Below, piece by piece: positions 35,951 to 47,196 of a DNA stretch of 56,845 nt. Origin of the DNA: an uncultured Eubacteriales bacterium. Lineage in GTDB: Bacteria > Bacillota > Clostridia > Peptostreptococcales > Anaerovoracaceae. The translations under genes were made by a program, and so were the position numbers. Location: assembly GCA_900315485.1 (NCBI GenBank), contig OMZI01000014.1, positions 1 through 56,845 of the forward strand. Direction: 5' to 3'. The notes beneath the pieces are model-generated. The model saw nothing but the letters and a program-made list of their open reading frames with translations. It searched no databases and was not told the origin of the DNA. Position 1 is the stretch's first letter, and each line of letters starts with the position of its first letter.

Positions 35951-36766
35951 ATGCTGCTTGCGATCGATGTAGGTAACACCAACCTGGTTCTCGGTGTGTT
36001 CAACGGTGAGGAGCTTGTGGAAAGCTGGAGAATGGCTACTGACAACAAGCGTACCGCCGATGAGTACGGCACGATAATTGACATGATGCTGAGACATGAC
36101 GGGATCGACCCTTCGGATATCGATGACATCATCATTTCTTCGGTAGTTCCGTCACTGCTCTTTACACTTGAGCACATGTGCCTCAAGTACTATGACCGCA
36201 GTGCCATAGTTATTGAAACAGGCATCAAGACAGGCCTCAAGATCAAGTATGATGATCCGAGACAGGTGGGATCTGACCGTATCGTCAACTCAGTCGCTGC
36301 ACATACCAAGTACGGCGGGGACCTTATCGTTATCGATTACGGTACAGCCACTACATTCTGCTGCGTTACAGCAGACGGCAGCTTTATCGGAGGAGCTATC
36401 GCTCCGGGAATAAAGACACAGGCAGCTGCTCTGTTTGAGCACACAGCCAAGCTCCCTAATGTAGACCTCGAACTTCCGGGCAAGTACATCTGCAAGAATA
36501 CATCTGAAGCGATGCAGTCAGGTCTTATATACGGACACATGGGCTTTACCGAGCACATGATAAGAGGCATGAAGCAGGAGATGTCTGCAGAGACCGGTAC
36601 TGCTCCTGAGGATATCAGGGTGGTTGCTACCGGAGGTATGGCTACCATGGTGGAGAGCGGTGTTGACTGCATAGATATAATCGACAGAAGACTTACCCTG
36701 AGCGGTCTGCAGATCCTGTATGAGAAGAACAAGGGACTGCACAAGAAAAGGGTGCTTCAGGACTGA
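35951..36766 (+). CDS. coaX: type III pantothenate kinase
   Basis: 271 residues of the ASKHA-fold CoaX family. LLAIDVGNTNLVLGVF is the phosphate loop, GSDRIVNSVAA and IDYGTATTFCCV carry the catalytic and substrate residues, and GGAIAPGIKTQ the pantothenate site. It phosphorylates pantothenate in the first step of CoA synthesis, using a monovalent cation. One base separates it from the PucR gene and its stop overlaps dusB (TGATGG). Confidence 0.95.
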   Translation: MLLAIDVGNTNLVLGVFNGEELVESWRMATDNKRTADEYGTIIDMMLRHDGIDPSDIDDIIISSVVPSLLFTLEHMCLKYYDRSAIVIETGIKTGLKIKYDDPRQVGSDRIVNSVAAHTKYGGDLIVIDYGTATTFCCVTADGSFIGGAIAPGIKTQAAALFEHTAKLPNVDLELPGKYICKNTSEAMQSGLIYGHMGFTEHMIRGMKQEMSAETGTAPEDIRVVATGGMATMVESGVDCIDIIDRRLTLSGLQILYEKNKGLHKKRVLQD

Positions 36767-37728
36767 TGGAGTACAGGATAGGAAATGTCAGACTGGAGTC
36801 GCCGTTCCTTCTTGCGCCGATGGCCGGGATCACGGATGCTGTAATGAGGACCCTCTGCGAAGAGCAGGGGGCTTCGCTGACATATACGGAGATGGTCAGT
36901 GCCAAGGGCCTGTACTACGGGGACCGCAAGACGCCTCAGCTCACATATATACCTGAGGGTGCGGGGCCTGCCGCGATCCAGATATTCGGAAGCGAGCCGG
37001 ATGTGATAGAATATGCTGTGGCAAAACTCGACAGCCTTCCCAATGTGATCCTTGATATCAACATGGGCTGTCCTGTTCCCAAGGTCGTGAAAAACGGCGA
37101 CGGGTCAGCACTTATGCAGAACCCGGACCTGGTGCACGATGTCGTTGCTGCAGCTGTAAAAGGCTCATCCAAGCCGGTCACGGTCAAGATACGCAAAGGC
37201 TTTACAGATGACAGAATAAATGCGCCGGAAGTCGCCAGGGCGGCTGAAGCCGGCGGTGCATCGGCAGTGGCTGTGCACGGAAGGACAAGACCCCAGTACT
37301 ACAGCGGTACCGCTGACTGGGAGATAATAAGAGAAGTAAAGAAAGCAGTCGGGATCACTGTCATCGGGAACGGAGACATCTTCACGGGTGAAGACGGTAT
37401 CAGGATGCTCGATGAGACAGGCTGCGACCTTGTTATGGTCGGAAGAGGAGCAATGGGCAATCCGTGGATATTCAGGGATCTGAGGAGGGCCCTTGAGGGT
37501 CTTGAACCTGAGCCTGCTCCTTCCGGAAAAGAGAAGACAGCAATGATGATAAGACACCTTGAGATGCTTGTGCAGCTCAAGGGTGAGACGACCGGCGTCA
37601 GGGAGTTCCGCAAATTCGTTGTCCATTATACCAAGGGACTTCGGGGCTCTGCGCGCGTTCGCAGAGAAGTGAATGACGCTGACACCATTGAAAGGATGAA
37701 AGAGATACTTGAACGTGAAGACTGGTAG
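36766..37728 (+). CDS. dusB: tRNA-dihydrouridine synthase
   Basis: 320 residues, FMN-dependent. APMAGITDAVMRTLC at the start, the catalytic Cys in DINMGCPVPKVVKNGDGSALM, and VHGRTRPQYYSG and GRGAMGNPW in the FMN barrel. Reduces uridine in the tRNA D-loop. The gene's last 20 bases are shared with the following lipoprotein gene. Confidence 0.95.
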   Translation: MEYRIGNVRLESPFLLAPMAGITDAVMRTLCEEQGASLTYTEMVSAKGLYYGDRKTPQLTYIPEGAGPAAIQIFGSEPDVIEYAVAKLDSLPNVILDINMGCPVPKVVKNGDGSALMQNPDLVHDVVAAAVKGSSKPVTVKIRKGFTDDRINAPEVARAAEAGGASAVAVHGRTRPQYYSGTADWEIIREVKKAVGITVIGNGDIFTGEDGIRMLDETGCDLVMVGRGAMGNPWIFRDLRRALEGLEPEPAPSGKEKTAMMIRHLEMLVQLKGETTGVREFRKFVVHYTKGLRGSARVRREVNDADTIERMKEILEREDW

Positions 37729-38998
37729 AAAAGCAGCTTTGTTTATATGCCTGACGGCTATGATCATGTCGGTATGCCTGCTGAGCGGATGCACGACATT
37801 CGACAGCTTCAGGCACGCTTATTTTGAGGAAAAAGACGAGGACCAGATGCCTGTTATAACGATAGGTGTATTTGAACCGCAGACGGGCAGGACCTCGGAC
37901 AAAGGGCAGGCAGAGCTCAAGGGAATAGAGCTGGCCAACAGCATATACAGCAATGTTGACGGCTACAAGGTCGTATTATCCAAGGTTGATACTCAGTCCA
38001 AGGTAAGTACCGCGAGAACTGCCGTACAGGGCCTTATAGCGATGAAACCTGTTGCGATCATAGGAAGTGCGGGAGAAGCAACATCTCTTGCTGCATCCGA
38101 ATATATCGAGGCTGAGGGCATTCTGACGATCACACCGTCAGCAACCAACCCGCTGATCACACAGACCAATGAGTACTATTTCAGAGCCTGTATAACAGAG
38201 TCCCAGATGGGAGAGGGTCTTGCCGAGTACGCTTACAGGCAGCTCGGTTCAACAGAGATCTCTCTCATAAGTCTTAAAAACGACAGCAGCACGGCTGCGC
38301 TTATCGACGGATTCAGGGACAAGATCAGAAGCTATACGAAGAAGGACAAGACCAAAGCTATCAGACTTGTGGAAGAGATCACAGGCGATGAGGAGAGCAT
38401 GGATCAGGCTCTTGACAAGGTCAGAGATGAAGGCAGCAATGTCTGCTTTGTATCCCTCGGAACAGAAGCGATGGATATGTTCTTTACCAAGGCTGAGGAG
38501 AAGAACCTCACTTCCGTGACATACCTCGGACCGAGAAGCTGGGGAAACAGTGATTTTGTCGCCATGATGAAGAAGCATCCTGACATCAAAGTCGTTTTCC
38601 CTTACATGTCTGTTATTTCCGGAACCTCACAGGCATCCGACAAGCAGACAGAAGAAGCGCAGCGGTTCCAGATAGAGTATGAATCCAGATACGGAGCCGA
38701 AGACATACCGACTGAGTACGCAGCTCTGGGATATGACTCATATCTGCTGCTCATCAATGCCATCCACAATGCCAAGTCAATGGAGGGCCCGGCTATAAGA
38801 CAGGCAATGCTTGACCTTAAGAATCTCAAGGGCGCGACAGGAGTGTTCAACTTCGATGACAGAGGCAACGTCGTACGGACGGTAAACCTGTCCACGATCA
38901 GCGATGACATGGTAGTGTCTGAATATATAACAAAAAGTGAGGCCGAAGCTAAACAGCTTGAAGACGTAGAGGCCAATCAGGAAGCGGAGGAAAAATAA
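37709..38998 (+). CDS. ABC transporter substrate-binding lipoprotein (amino-acid type)
   Basis: 429 residues. A signal peptide with the lipobox LLSGC (Cys at about residue 28), then a type I periplasmic binding domain of the leucine/isoleucine/valine (LivJ, Peripla_BP_6) family: ITIGVFEPQTGRTSDKGQAELKGIELANSI and IIGSAGEATSLAASEYIEAEGILTITPSATNPLIT. Such proteins deliver branched-chain amino acids or related ligands to a LivHMGF permease. No permease or ATPase genes are nearby, and the gene overlaps dusB by 20 bases, so it appears to be an orphan binding protein. Confidence 0.88.
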   Translation: MNVKTGRKAALFICLTAMIMSVCLLSGCTTFDSFRHAYFEEKDEDQMPVITIGVFEPQTGRTSDKGQAELKGIELANSIYSNVDGYKVVLSKVDTQSKVSTARTAVQGLIAMKPVAIIGSAGEATSLAASEYIEAEGILTITPSATNPLITQTNEYYFRACITESQMGEGLAEYAYRQLGSTEISLISLKNDSSTAALIDGFRDKIRSYTKKDKTKAIRLVEEITGDEESMDQALDKVRDEGSNVCFVSLGTEAMDMFFTKAEEKNLTSVTYLGPRSWGNSDFVAMMKKHPDIKVVFPYMSVISGTSQASDKQTEEAQRFQIEYESRYGAEDIPTEYAALGYDSYLLLINAIHNAKSMEGPAIRQAMLDLKNLKGATGVFNFDDRGNVVRTVNLSTISDDMVVSEYITKSEAEAKQLEDVEANQEAEEK

Positions 38999-38999
38999 A

Positions 39000-40439
39000 A
39001 TGGGTTATCTTGAAAGACTTGATTCCTACAGGGATGACATGCTGAGGACACTTAAGGAGTCTATATCTATGCCGAGTGTTAAGTCGGACCCTGTAAAGAC
39101 AGCAGAGGGAGATCTCCTTCCATACGGAAGAGGAGTCCATGACTCTCTCATGCACATGCTGGGAGTAGGCGCTGCAATGGGATTCGAGTCTCACAATGTT
39201 GACAATTACGCAGGATATATTGATTACAAAGTCGCAGATGACAAGGCTGCAGACGCGAAGACCTTCGGGATCGTAGGACATCTGGATGTAGTTCCTACCG
39301 GATCCGGCTGGGAGACAGACCCGTTTGAAATGGTCGAGAAGGACGGATTCCTGTACGGAAGAGGGACTTCTGATGACAAGGGCCCTGTAGTTGCCTGCAT
39401 GTATGCTCTCAAGGCTCTCCGTGAGGAAGGCGTTGAGTTCAAGAACAACGTAAGAGTCATCCTCGGACTCGATGAAGAGACCGGCGACTCCAGCATCAAC
39501 TACTATACAGAGAGATACGGTCATCCGGACATGGGATTCACTCCTGACGGAGACTTCCCGATCGTTAACGGCGAGATGGGCATCATGGTATTCGATCTCG
39601 CAAGAAAGTTCACACAGACCCCGGGCAAGGACGACCTGAGACTGACCAGACTGGAAGCGGGCACAGCCCACAATATGGTTCCGGGAAGCGCAAAGGCAGT
39701 CATCGCCGGAGATAAGAAGTATTTTGACCTCATTGCTGACAAGGTAAGGGCATATGCAGCCGAGACCGGATATGACATCAAAGCGAAGAAGCAGGGCAGC
39801 TCACTTGTAATCGAAGTCAAGGGTGTTGCAGCGCACGGCGCGCGTCCTCATCTGGGCCTCAATTCCATCAGCATCATGATGGAGTTCCTCGGAAGAGTCA
39901 GCTTTGCAAATGAAGAGCTGAACGATTACATCGCATTCTACAACGAACACATCGGTTTTGACCTCCACGGAGAGAGATTCGGCATCAAATTCGAAGATAA
40001 TCAGTCAGGACCATTGATTTTGAATGTGGGAATCGCTAATATTAACGAAGAACTGGCGACCCTTTCGATAAACATCAGATTCCCTGTCACTTACAGTGAT
40101 GTGGATCTGGTAGTCGGAATGGACAGCTGCATCAAGGATACCTCTATCGGTATCATCACAAGAATGGTGCAGAATCCTATCTACATGGAACTGGACAGTC
40201 CAATGGTCACCAAGCTTCTTAAGGCCTACAGGGATGAGACCGGCGATAATGAGACACCTGCAAGTGTCCAGTCCGGCGGCACTTATGCCAAGATGGTCAA
40301 CAATATCCTCTGCTACGGAGCACTGTTCCCGGGCGAAGAGGATACCATGCATCAGGCGGGCGAGAAGCTCAGCGTAGAGTCTTTCATGAAGATGGCGCGT
40401 ATCTACGCAAGAGCGATATACGCTCTCTGCTGCGAATAG
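39000..40439 (+). CDS. Sapep/PepV family Mn2+-dependent dipeptidase
   Basis: 479 residues of the M20 family. The first metal His and Asp are in GHLDVVPTGSGWETDPF, the bridging Asp in GRGTSDDKGPVVACMYAL, and the catalytic Glu in LGLDEETGDSSINYY. A lid domain is inserted in the middle, as in PepV. It hydrolyses dipeptides, feeding amino acid fermentation. It starts one base after the lipoprotein stop. The FMN riboswitch of the next unit follows. Confidence 0.93.
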   Translation: MGYLERLDSYRDDMLRTLKESISMPSVKSDPVKTAEGDLLPYGRGVHDSLMHMLGVGAAMGFESHNVDNYAGYIDYKVADDKAADAKTFGIVGHLDVVPTGSGWETDPFEMVEKDGFLYGRGTSDDKGPVVACMYALKALREEGVEFKNNVRVILGLDEETGDSSINYYTERYGHPDMGFTPDGDFPIVNGEMGIMVFDLARKFTQTPGKDDLRLTRLEAGTAHNMVPGSAKAVIAGDKKYFDLIADKVRAYAAETGYDIKAKKQGSSLVIEVKGVAAHGARPHLGLNSISIMMEFLGRVSFANEELNDYIAFYNEHIGFDLHGERFGIKFEDNQSGPLILNVGIANINEELATLSINIRFPVTYSDVDLVVGMDSCIKDTSIGIITRMVQNPIYMELDSPMVTKLLKAYRDETGDNETPASVQSGGTYAKMVNNILCYGALFPGEEDTMHQAGEKLSVESFMKMARIYARAIYALCCE

Positions 40440-40454
40440 TTATTTCAAGAAATC

Positions 40455-40574
40455 TGTTTCAGGGCGTGGTGAAAGTCCACACCGGTGGTGAACGCCGACA
40501 GGCGCAAGTCCACGAGCCGCAAGGCCGAACTGGTGAGATTCCAGTACCGACGGTATAGTCCGGATGAAAGAAAC
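40455..40574 (+). promoter_or_regulatory. FMN riboswitch (RFN element)
   Basis: The conserved RFN core is directly readable: AGGGCGTGGTGAAAGTCC, ACACCGGTGGTGAACGCCG, GAACTGGTGAGATTCCAG and ACCGACGGTATAGTCCGGATG. P1 is formed by GTTTC (40456-40460) with GAAAC (40570-40574). It precedes the riboflavin transporter gene ribU and would switch it off when FMN is abundant. Confidence 0.96.
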
Positions 40575-40612
40575 ATTACATTACAGGGACATAGAGAAGT
40601 ATGTTGTGATGG

Positions 40613-40642
40613 AATGGCCTTGACCCCCGGATCAGGGCCATT
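40613..40642 (+). promoter_or_regulatory. expression-platform hairpin of the FMN riboswitch
   Basis: AATGGCCTTGA (40613-40623) pairs with TCAGGGCCATT (40632-40642) through 11 bp with one G-U, loop CCCCCGGA. The following bases are ATTAATGCC, a poor U-tract, so it may act by another mechanism than a classical intrinsic terminator. Confidence 0.6.
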
Positions 40643-40699
40643 ATTAATGCCTGACAGATTCCACTAATTATTAACAGATTCAATTAGGAGGAATATGTT

Positions 40700-41287
40700 A
40701 TGAACAATTCAAAATTCAGCACGGCGATGATCGCCAGACTCGCAATGATGACAGCAGTATCTCTGGTGCTGCTGCTGATCGTAAGGATACCTTTCCCGCC
40801 TGCACCATTCCTGGTGTATGATCCGGCAGATGTGCCTATCTATATCACGGCATTCGCTTATGGCCCGGCTGCGGGACTCATTGTAACGCTGGTTGTCTGT
40901 CTTATTCAGGCATTCATGCTCGGGGGTGACGGACTGTACGGATTCCTGATGCACTTCGTAGCTACAGGTATAGTGGCAGTTGTTATCGGGCTCATGTATG
41001 CCAGGAACAAGACCAGAAAGAGAGCGGTAGTATCCCTCGTGACTGGAGTGATCGTGGCAACAGCTGTGATGTGTGTAATGAATCTCATCGTCACACCGCT
41101 GTACATGGGAGCTCCGAGAGAAGCGGTAGTGGCAATGCTGCCGACAGCTATCATTCCGTTCAACCTGCTCAAGGCAGGACTCAATGCGGTGCTGACATTC
41201 GTTCTCTACAAGAGAGTCAGCGGATTCCTGCACAGAGGATCGACGGTAGCCGCTGCTGAAGGAGCAGGACAGAACGCTGCAGAATAG
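40700..41287 (+). CDS. ribU: riboflavin ECF transporter S component
   Basis: 195 residues with five or six membrane segments. The segment VRIPFPPAPFLVYDPADVPIYITAFAYGPAAGLIVT is the RibU signature. It is the riboflavin-binding subunit that shares an EcfAA'T energising module encoded elsewhere. Control by the FMN riboswitch at 40455-40574 confirms the substrate. TTAGGAGGA precedes the start. Confidence 0.95.
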   Translation: MNNSKFSTAMIARLAMMTAVSLVLLLIVRIPFPPAPFLVYDPADVPIYITAFAYGPAAGLIVTLVVCLIQAFMLGGDGLYGFLMHFVATGIVAVVIGLMYARNKTRKRAVVSLVTGVIVATAVMCVMNLIVTPLYMGAPREAVVAMLPTAIIPFNLLKAGLNAVLTFVLYKRVSGFLHRGSTVAAAEGAGQNAAE

Positions 41288-41294
41288 GCAAATA

Positions 41295-41723
41295 ATGAAA
41301 CATATTGAAAAAGGAACATTTTTCATAAACAGTGAGGCTGAGACGCGCGCTCTCGGCCTCGCTCTCGCTGAGGCGGCAGAACCCGGCGACATAGTTGCCC
41401 TCATCGGTGACCTCGGGACAGGCAAGACAGCACTGACCAAGTACATCGCTGAGGGACTTGGCGTTAAGGAAGAAGTCATCAGCCCGACATTTACCATCGT
41501 CAGAGAGTACAGAAGCGGCAGGCTGCCTCTGTACCATTTTGATGTATACAGACTTTCGGACGGAATGGAGTTTCTGGACACGGGAGCGGAAGATTATCTT
41601 GAAGACAGCGGGCTTTCTGTAATAGAATGGGCTGACATCGTAGCAGATGTGCTGCCTCCGGATGCACTCGTGGTGATGATCGAGTATGCTGAAGAAGGGA
41701 AGCGGAAAGTAACGATATTATGA
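41295..41723 (+). CDS. tsaE: tRNA t6A biosynthesis ATPase
   Basis: 142 residues. Walker A GDLGTGKTALTKY (about 36-48), VISPTFTIVREY, and LYHFDVYRL typical of TsaE (YjeE). It drives turnover of the TsaB-TsaD complex in making N6-threonylcarbamoyl-adenosine at A37 of tRNAs. First of four linked genes; it overlaps tsaB by four bases (ATGA). Confidence 0.95.
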   Translation: MKHIEKGTFFINSEAETRALGLALAEAAEPGDIVALIGDLGTGKTALTKYIAEGLGVKEEVISPTFTIVREYRSGRLPLYHFDVYRLSDGMEFLDTGAEDYLEDSGLSVIEWADIVADVLPPDALVVMIEYAEEGKRKVTIL

Positions 41724-42508
41724 TCAATATACTCGCACTTGAAACAACAGGTAAATACGGATCGGCGGCTGTCATAAAAGAAGACGGCTCCGTTTACTGT
41801 GCTTCATCTGAGACTGAGATGAACCATCTCAAGGACATAATCACCATAAGTGATGAAGCTGTTAAGGCGGCAGGGATCACGAAGAAGGAGCTGACTCATG
41901 TTGCTGCATCCGCAGGACCGGGATCCTTCACAGGCATCAGGATCGGAGTCACAACAGCAAGGACTCTCGGACAGATGCTCGGCATACCTTGCATAGCTGT
42001 CTCTTCACTTGAAGCGATGGCACGCAGAGTTCTCTCAGATGCGGTCGCTGCAGGGGCGCTGTATGTGGTGCCTGTAATAAATGCAAGAAGACATCAGACC
42101 TATGCGGGAGCATGGCAGGCTGTTTTCACAAGTGACGGAGAGAAACAGAGCATCGTCAGTGAGATGCCTGAGAAGCAGTACATGATAGAAGACCTGCTGG
42201 ATGAGCTGACCGGTAAAGTCAGTGAAAACGGCGGAAAGTCATTCTTCACAGGTGACGGTATAGATGCTTACGGGGAGATCATAGAGGGTGCCTTTGATGC
42301 CAAGGGGATCAGAGGACAGCTTATCCTTGCAGATGAAGGTATCAGATACCAGGATGCCGGCAGTGTGGCTGAGATCGCGCTGGCCAAAGCTGAAAGAGGA
42401 GATACCCTTACATATGACAGGCTGCTTCCTGAGTACATGAGACTTTCGGAAGCTGAACAGAGACTCAGAGACGGAACTCTGAGCGATAAGATAAAGAAAG
42501 CGAGGTAG
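41720..42508 (+). CDS. tsaB: tRNA t6A biosynthesis scaffold protein
   Basis: 262 residues of the ASKHA fold. ILALETTGKYGSAAVI at the start, and ASAGPGSFTGIRIGVTTARTLGQMLGIPCIAVSSLEA is the TsaB signature. It pairs with TsaD. Four-base overlap with tsaE and a two-base gap to rimI. Confidence 0.95.
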   Translation: MINILALETTGKYGSAAVIKEDGSVYCASSETEMNHLKDIITISDEAVKAAGITKKELTHVAASAGPGSFTGIRIGVTTARTLGQMLGIPCIAVSSLEAMARRVLSDAVAAGALYVVPVINARRHQTYAGAWQAVFTSDGEKQSIVSEMPEKQYMIEDLLDELTGKVSENGGKSFFTGDGIDAYGEIIEGAFDAKGIRGQLILADEGIRYQDAGSVAEIALAKAERGDTLTYDRLLPEYMRLSEAEQRLRDGTLSDKIKKAR

Positions 42509-42510
42509 TC

Positions 42511-43014
42511 ATGGCGGTTCTCAGAATCAGACAGGCAAGGCTGTCCGATGTACCGGCTCTTGCAAGGATAGAGAGGGACTCTTTCGTGTCACCGTGGAGT
42601 GCAGAAGAGATCACACGCGACGTTGCGTTCAATGAGAAGGCATATGTCGCTGTTGCTGAAATAAACGGCGAACCCGTAGGCTATGCGGATATGTGGCTCA
42701 TAGCGGGCGAGGCCCAGCTGTACAATATCGTGGTGGACCCGGCATACAGGGGAAATGAGATCGGCTTCAGACTCCTGTCTCACATGATCGGGACAGCATC
42801 GCGTACATGCAAGGTCATAAATCTCGAGGTAAGACACAGCAATGTACCGGCGATATCCCTCTATCTCAAGAGCGGATTCAGACAGGTCGGTGAAAGAAAA
42901 GGGTATTACAGAGATAACGGAGAAGATGCGGTCCTGATGGACAGGGACCTCAGTGAAGAAGATGATAACAGCGGGGACGGAAACGACCTCGAAGTGGATA
43001 TAGAAGTTAAATAG
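42511..43014 (+). CDS. rimI: ribosomal protein S18-type alanine N-acetyltransferase
   Basis: 167 residues of the GNAT family. Acetyl-CoA loop VVDPAYRGNEIGFRLLSHMI and LEVRHSNVPAISLYLKSGFRQVGERKGYY match RimI, which acetylates N-termini and commonly sits between tsaB and tsaD. The last 17 residues form an acidic Glu/Asp tail not needed for the fold. Confidence 0.92.
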   Translation: MAVLRIRQARLSDVPALARIERDSFVSPWSAEEITRDVAFNEKAYVAVAEINGEPVGYADMWLIAGEAQLYNIVVDPAYRGNEIGFRLLSHMIGTASRTCKVINLEVRHSNVPAISLYLKSGFRQVGERKGYYRDNGEDAVLMDRDLSEEDDNSGDGNDLEVDIEVK

Positions 43015-43018
43015 TTCA

Positions 43019-44035
43019 ATGAAAAACGGCAGACACCTTACACTCGGAATAGAAACAAGCTGCGATGAGACTGCAGTCAGCGTTGTTGCGGACGGAAGAG
43101 ACATTCTCAGCAATGTCATCAGCACGCAGATAAGCATCCACACACAGTTCGGCGGAGTCGTACCTGAGATAGCGTCCAGAAGACACCTCGAGAACATCAA
43201 CGGTGTCATAGACAAGGCGCTCACTGATGCCGGAGTGTGCATCGGGGATATCGATCTTGTAGGCGTCACCTACGGACCGGGACTCGTGGGAGCTTTGCTC
43301 ATAGGTGTCGCGGCAGCGAAGAGCATCGCGTACGCATGCGATATCCCGCTTGTAGGAGTCAATCACATGCACGGCCACATAGCGGCCAACTATCTTGAGC
43401 ACCATGACCTTGAGCCGCCTTTCATGTCACTTGTAGTATCCGGAGGACATACCAATATAGTCAATGTCCCGGACTACAACAGATGCGAGAAGATAGGCGG
43501 AACGAGAGATGACGCTGCAGGAGAAGCCTTCGACAAGGTGGCAAGAGTCATAGGCCTCGGCTATCCGGGCGGTCCGAAGGTGGACAAGGCAGCCCGTGAA
43601 GGCAGAAGAGATGCTATAGATTTCAAGAGAGTATGGCTCGAGCCGGGAAGCTATGACTTCAGCTTCTCAGGCCTCAAGACCCAGGCTCTCAACTACCTCA
43701 ACAGCGAGAGGCAGGCAGGCCGCGAGATCAATGTGAATGATGTTGCGGCAAGCTTCCAGGAAGCAGTCGTAGAGGTAATAGCAGAGAAGGCTGTCAGAGC
43801 TGCAGCAGAGTACGGCCAGAAGAGAATAGTCATGGCAGGCGGTGTAGCCTCCAACACAAGGCTCAGAGAGCTTATAAGCGAAAAAGCTGCTGCTGAAGGC
43901 ATAGACGTGCTGAGACCGAGCCCGGTACTCTGCACCGACAACGGAGCCATGATAGCATCTGCAGCATATTATGCATACAAGGCAGGAGAGCGTTCAGGGT
44001 ACGAACTTGATGCAGTGCCTGCACTGGAGTTTTAG
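43019..44035 (+). CDS. tsaD: tRNA N6-threonylcarbamoyladenosine transferase catalytic subunit
   Basis: 338 residues of the Kae1/YgjD family. LGIETSCDETAVSVV at the start, the metal-binding HMHGH (two His), FSGLKTQ and MAGGVASNTRLRELI. It transfers the threonylcarbamoyl group to A37. Completes tsaE-tsaB-rimI-tsaD; only the TsaC/Sua5 partner is outside the window. Confidence 0.96.
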   Translation: MKNGRHLTLGIETSCDETAVSVVADGRDILSNVISTQISIHTQFGGVVPEIASRRHLENINGVIDKALTDAGVCIGDIDLVGVTYGPGLVGALLIGVAAAKSIAYACDIPLVGVNHMHGHIAANYLEHHDLEPPFMSLVVSGGHTNIVNVPDYNRCEKIGGTRDDAAGEAFDKVARVIGLGYPGGPKVDKAAREGRRDAIDFKRVWLEPGSYDFSFSGLKTQALNYLNSERQAGREINVNDVAASFQEAVVEVIAEKAVRAAAEYGQKRIVMAGGVASNTRLRELISEKAAAEGIDVLRPSPVLCTDNGAMIASAAYYAYKAGERSGYELDAVPALEF

Positions 44036-44041
44036 ACTGAA

Positions 44042-45985
<1,944 letters not shown>

Positions 45986-46167
45986 AACATACTTAACAAT
46001 TGCGTTAGATTTATTTAATAATTGATTGTGAAAAATCCTACTAAATTATTGCCATAAAAGGCCGCAATTAATATAATATTAATCGATACATAGGAAAACA
46101 CGATAAATCATAACGATAGCCGGCGCTGATGCTGTGCTGTCGCTGCAGAAAAAAAGAGGTGGAATAA

Positions 46168-46395
46168 ATGGTTTTCGAAAAAGTTAAATCACTTATCGTA
46201 GAGCAGCTTGATGTAGATCCTGAAACAGTAACAATGGATACTGATTTCATGAAGGATCTTGAAGCTGATTCGCTGGACGCAGTTGAGATCATTCTCGGAG
46301 TTGAGGATGAGTACGGAATCGAGATTCCTGATGAAGTAGCTGAGAACTTTACCAAGGTTTCGGATATCGTTGAGTATATCGAAGCAAACAAGTAG
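46168..46395 (+). CDS. acpP: acyl carrier protein
   Basis: 75 residues. The phosphopantetheine Ser is in DLEADSLDAVEIILGVED (Ser36). Standard AcpP length. It has an own 180-bp AT-rich upstream region with AAGAGGTGG as ribosome binding site. No other fatty-acid genes are adjacent, and the Rex repressor gene follows. Confidence 0.95.
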   Translation: MVFEKVKSLIVEQLDVDPETVTMDTDFMKDLEADSLDAVEIILGVEDEYGIEIPDEVAENFTKVSDIVEYIEANK

Positions 46396-46439
46396 TTCAG
46401 TAACGCGTGGCGCGTTTCAGCAGGAATGGGGGAATCAGA

Positions 46440-47093
46440 ATGAGCAATAAGCCAAAGGTATCCAATGCGATAATAAGGAGACTGCCGAGATACAGACGTT
46501 ATCTGGGACATCTGCAGACACGCGGAGTACGCAAGGTCTCCTCGAATGAACTGAGTGAGATGATTGGCTACACAGCATCTCAGATCAGACAGGATCTCAA
46601 CACATTCGGTGAGTTCGGACAGCAAGGATACGGATATGAAGTAGATAAGCTGTACAAGGAGATCAACAAGATCCTCGGTCTTGACAGAGAGTACAAGACT
46701 GTAGTTGTCGGAGTAGGTAACCTGGGACAGGCTATCACCAACTACACATACTATTACAAGATCGGCTTCAACATCATGGGACTTTTCGATGTCAATCCCA
46801 AGATCATCGGGAACTGGATCAATGATGTTGAGGTAATGGACTATAACGAGCTTACAGATTACTGCAAGAGAGAGCACATCGATATAGGCATCATCTGCGT
46901 CAACAGAGAGAATGCACAGACGGTAGCTGACGACCTGATCGCCGGCGGAGTCAAGGGCATCTGGAATTTTGCCCCTGTTGACCTGGTAGTACCTGAGAAT
47001 GTGGCACTCGAGTCAGTTCATCTTTCAGACAGCCTTCATGCTCTCTCATTCATGATCAAGAGCATGAGCGAGAAGGAAAACGAAGACAAGTAG
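46440..47093 (+). CDS. rex: redox-sensing transcriptional repressor Rex
   Basis: 217 residues from the ATG at 46440 (GGGGGA ahead); the frame is open from a GTG 11 codons earlier. N-terminal winged helix (about 1-75: NAIIRRLPRYRRYLGHLQTRGVRKVSSNELSEMIGYTASQIRQDLNTFGEFGQQGYGY) and a Rossmann domain with VVGVGNLGQAITNY. It senses NADH/NAD+ and in clostridia represses fermentation and butyryl/alcohol pathways. A plausible regulator of the electron-disposal genes, though no full Rex site was recognised in the window. Confidence 0.96.
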   Translation: MSNKPKVSNAIIRRLPRYRRYLGHLQTRGVRKVSSNELSEMIGYTASQIRQDLNTFGEFGQQGYGYEVDKLYKEINKILGLDREYKTVVVGVGNLGQAITNYTYYYKIGFNIMGLFDVNPKIIGNWINDVEVMDYNELTDYCKREHIDIGIICVNRENAQTVADDLIAGGVKGIWNFAPVDLVVPENVALESVHLSDSLHALSFMIKSMSEKENEDK

Positions 47094-47136
47094 CGTCTTC
47101 AGAATGATCTGCACGACTGCGGGTCATGGCAAAGAA

Positions 47137-47166
47137 AAAATCCCGTAGCCTGAGCTACGGGATTTT
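47137..47166. terminator. bidirectional terminator between rex and the small ferredoxin
   Basis: A 13-bp perfect stem with an A-tract before and a T-tract after: AAAATCCCGTAGC (47137-47149), loop CTGA, GCTACGGGATTTT (47154-47166). Suits both converging genes. Confidence 0.92.
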
Positions 47167-47196
47167 AAGTAAGCATTCAATATGCTGTTCTGCTGA

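Noticed and set aside
35197-36186. 329-residue frame on the minus strand
   Set aside because: Lies antisense across the PucR regulator and coaX, both of which have clear family motifs and ribosome binding sites.
40485-40667. 60-residue plus-strand frame
   Set aside because: It falls inside the FMN riboswitch and its expression platform; RNA structure explains the sequence.
45986-46167. Rex operator upstream of acpP
   Set aside because: Only AT-rich half-site-like strings are present; no TTGTTAA-N4-TTAACAA palindrome could be read.
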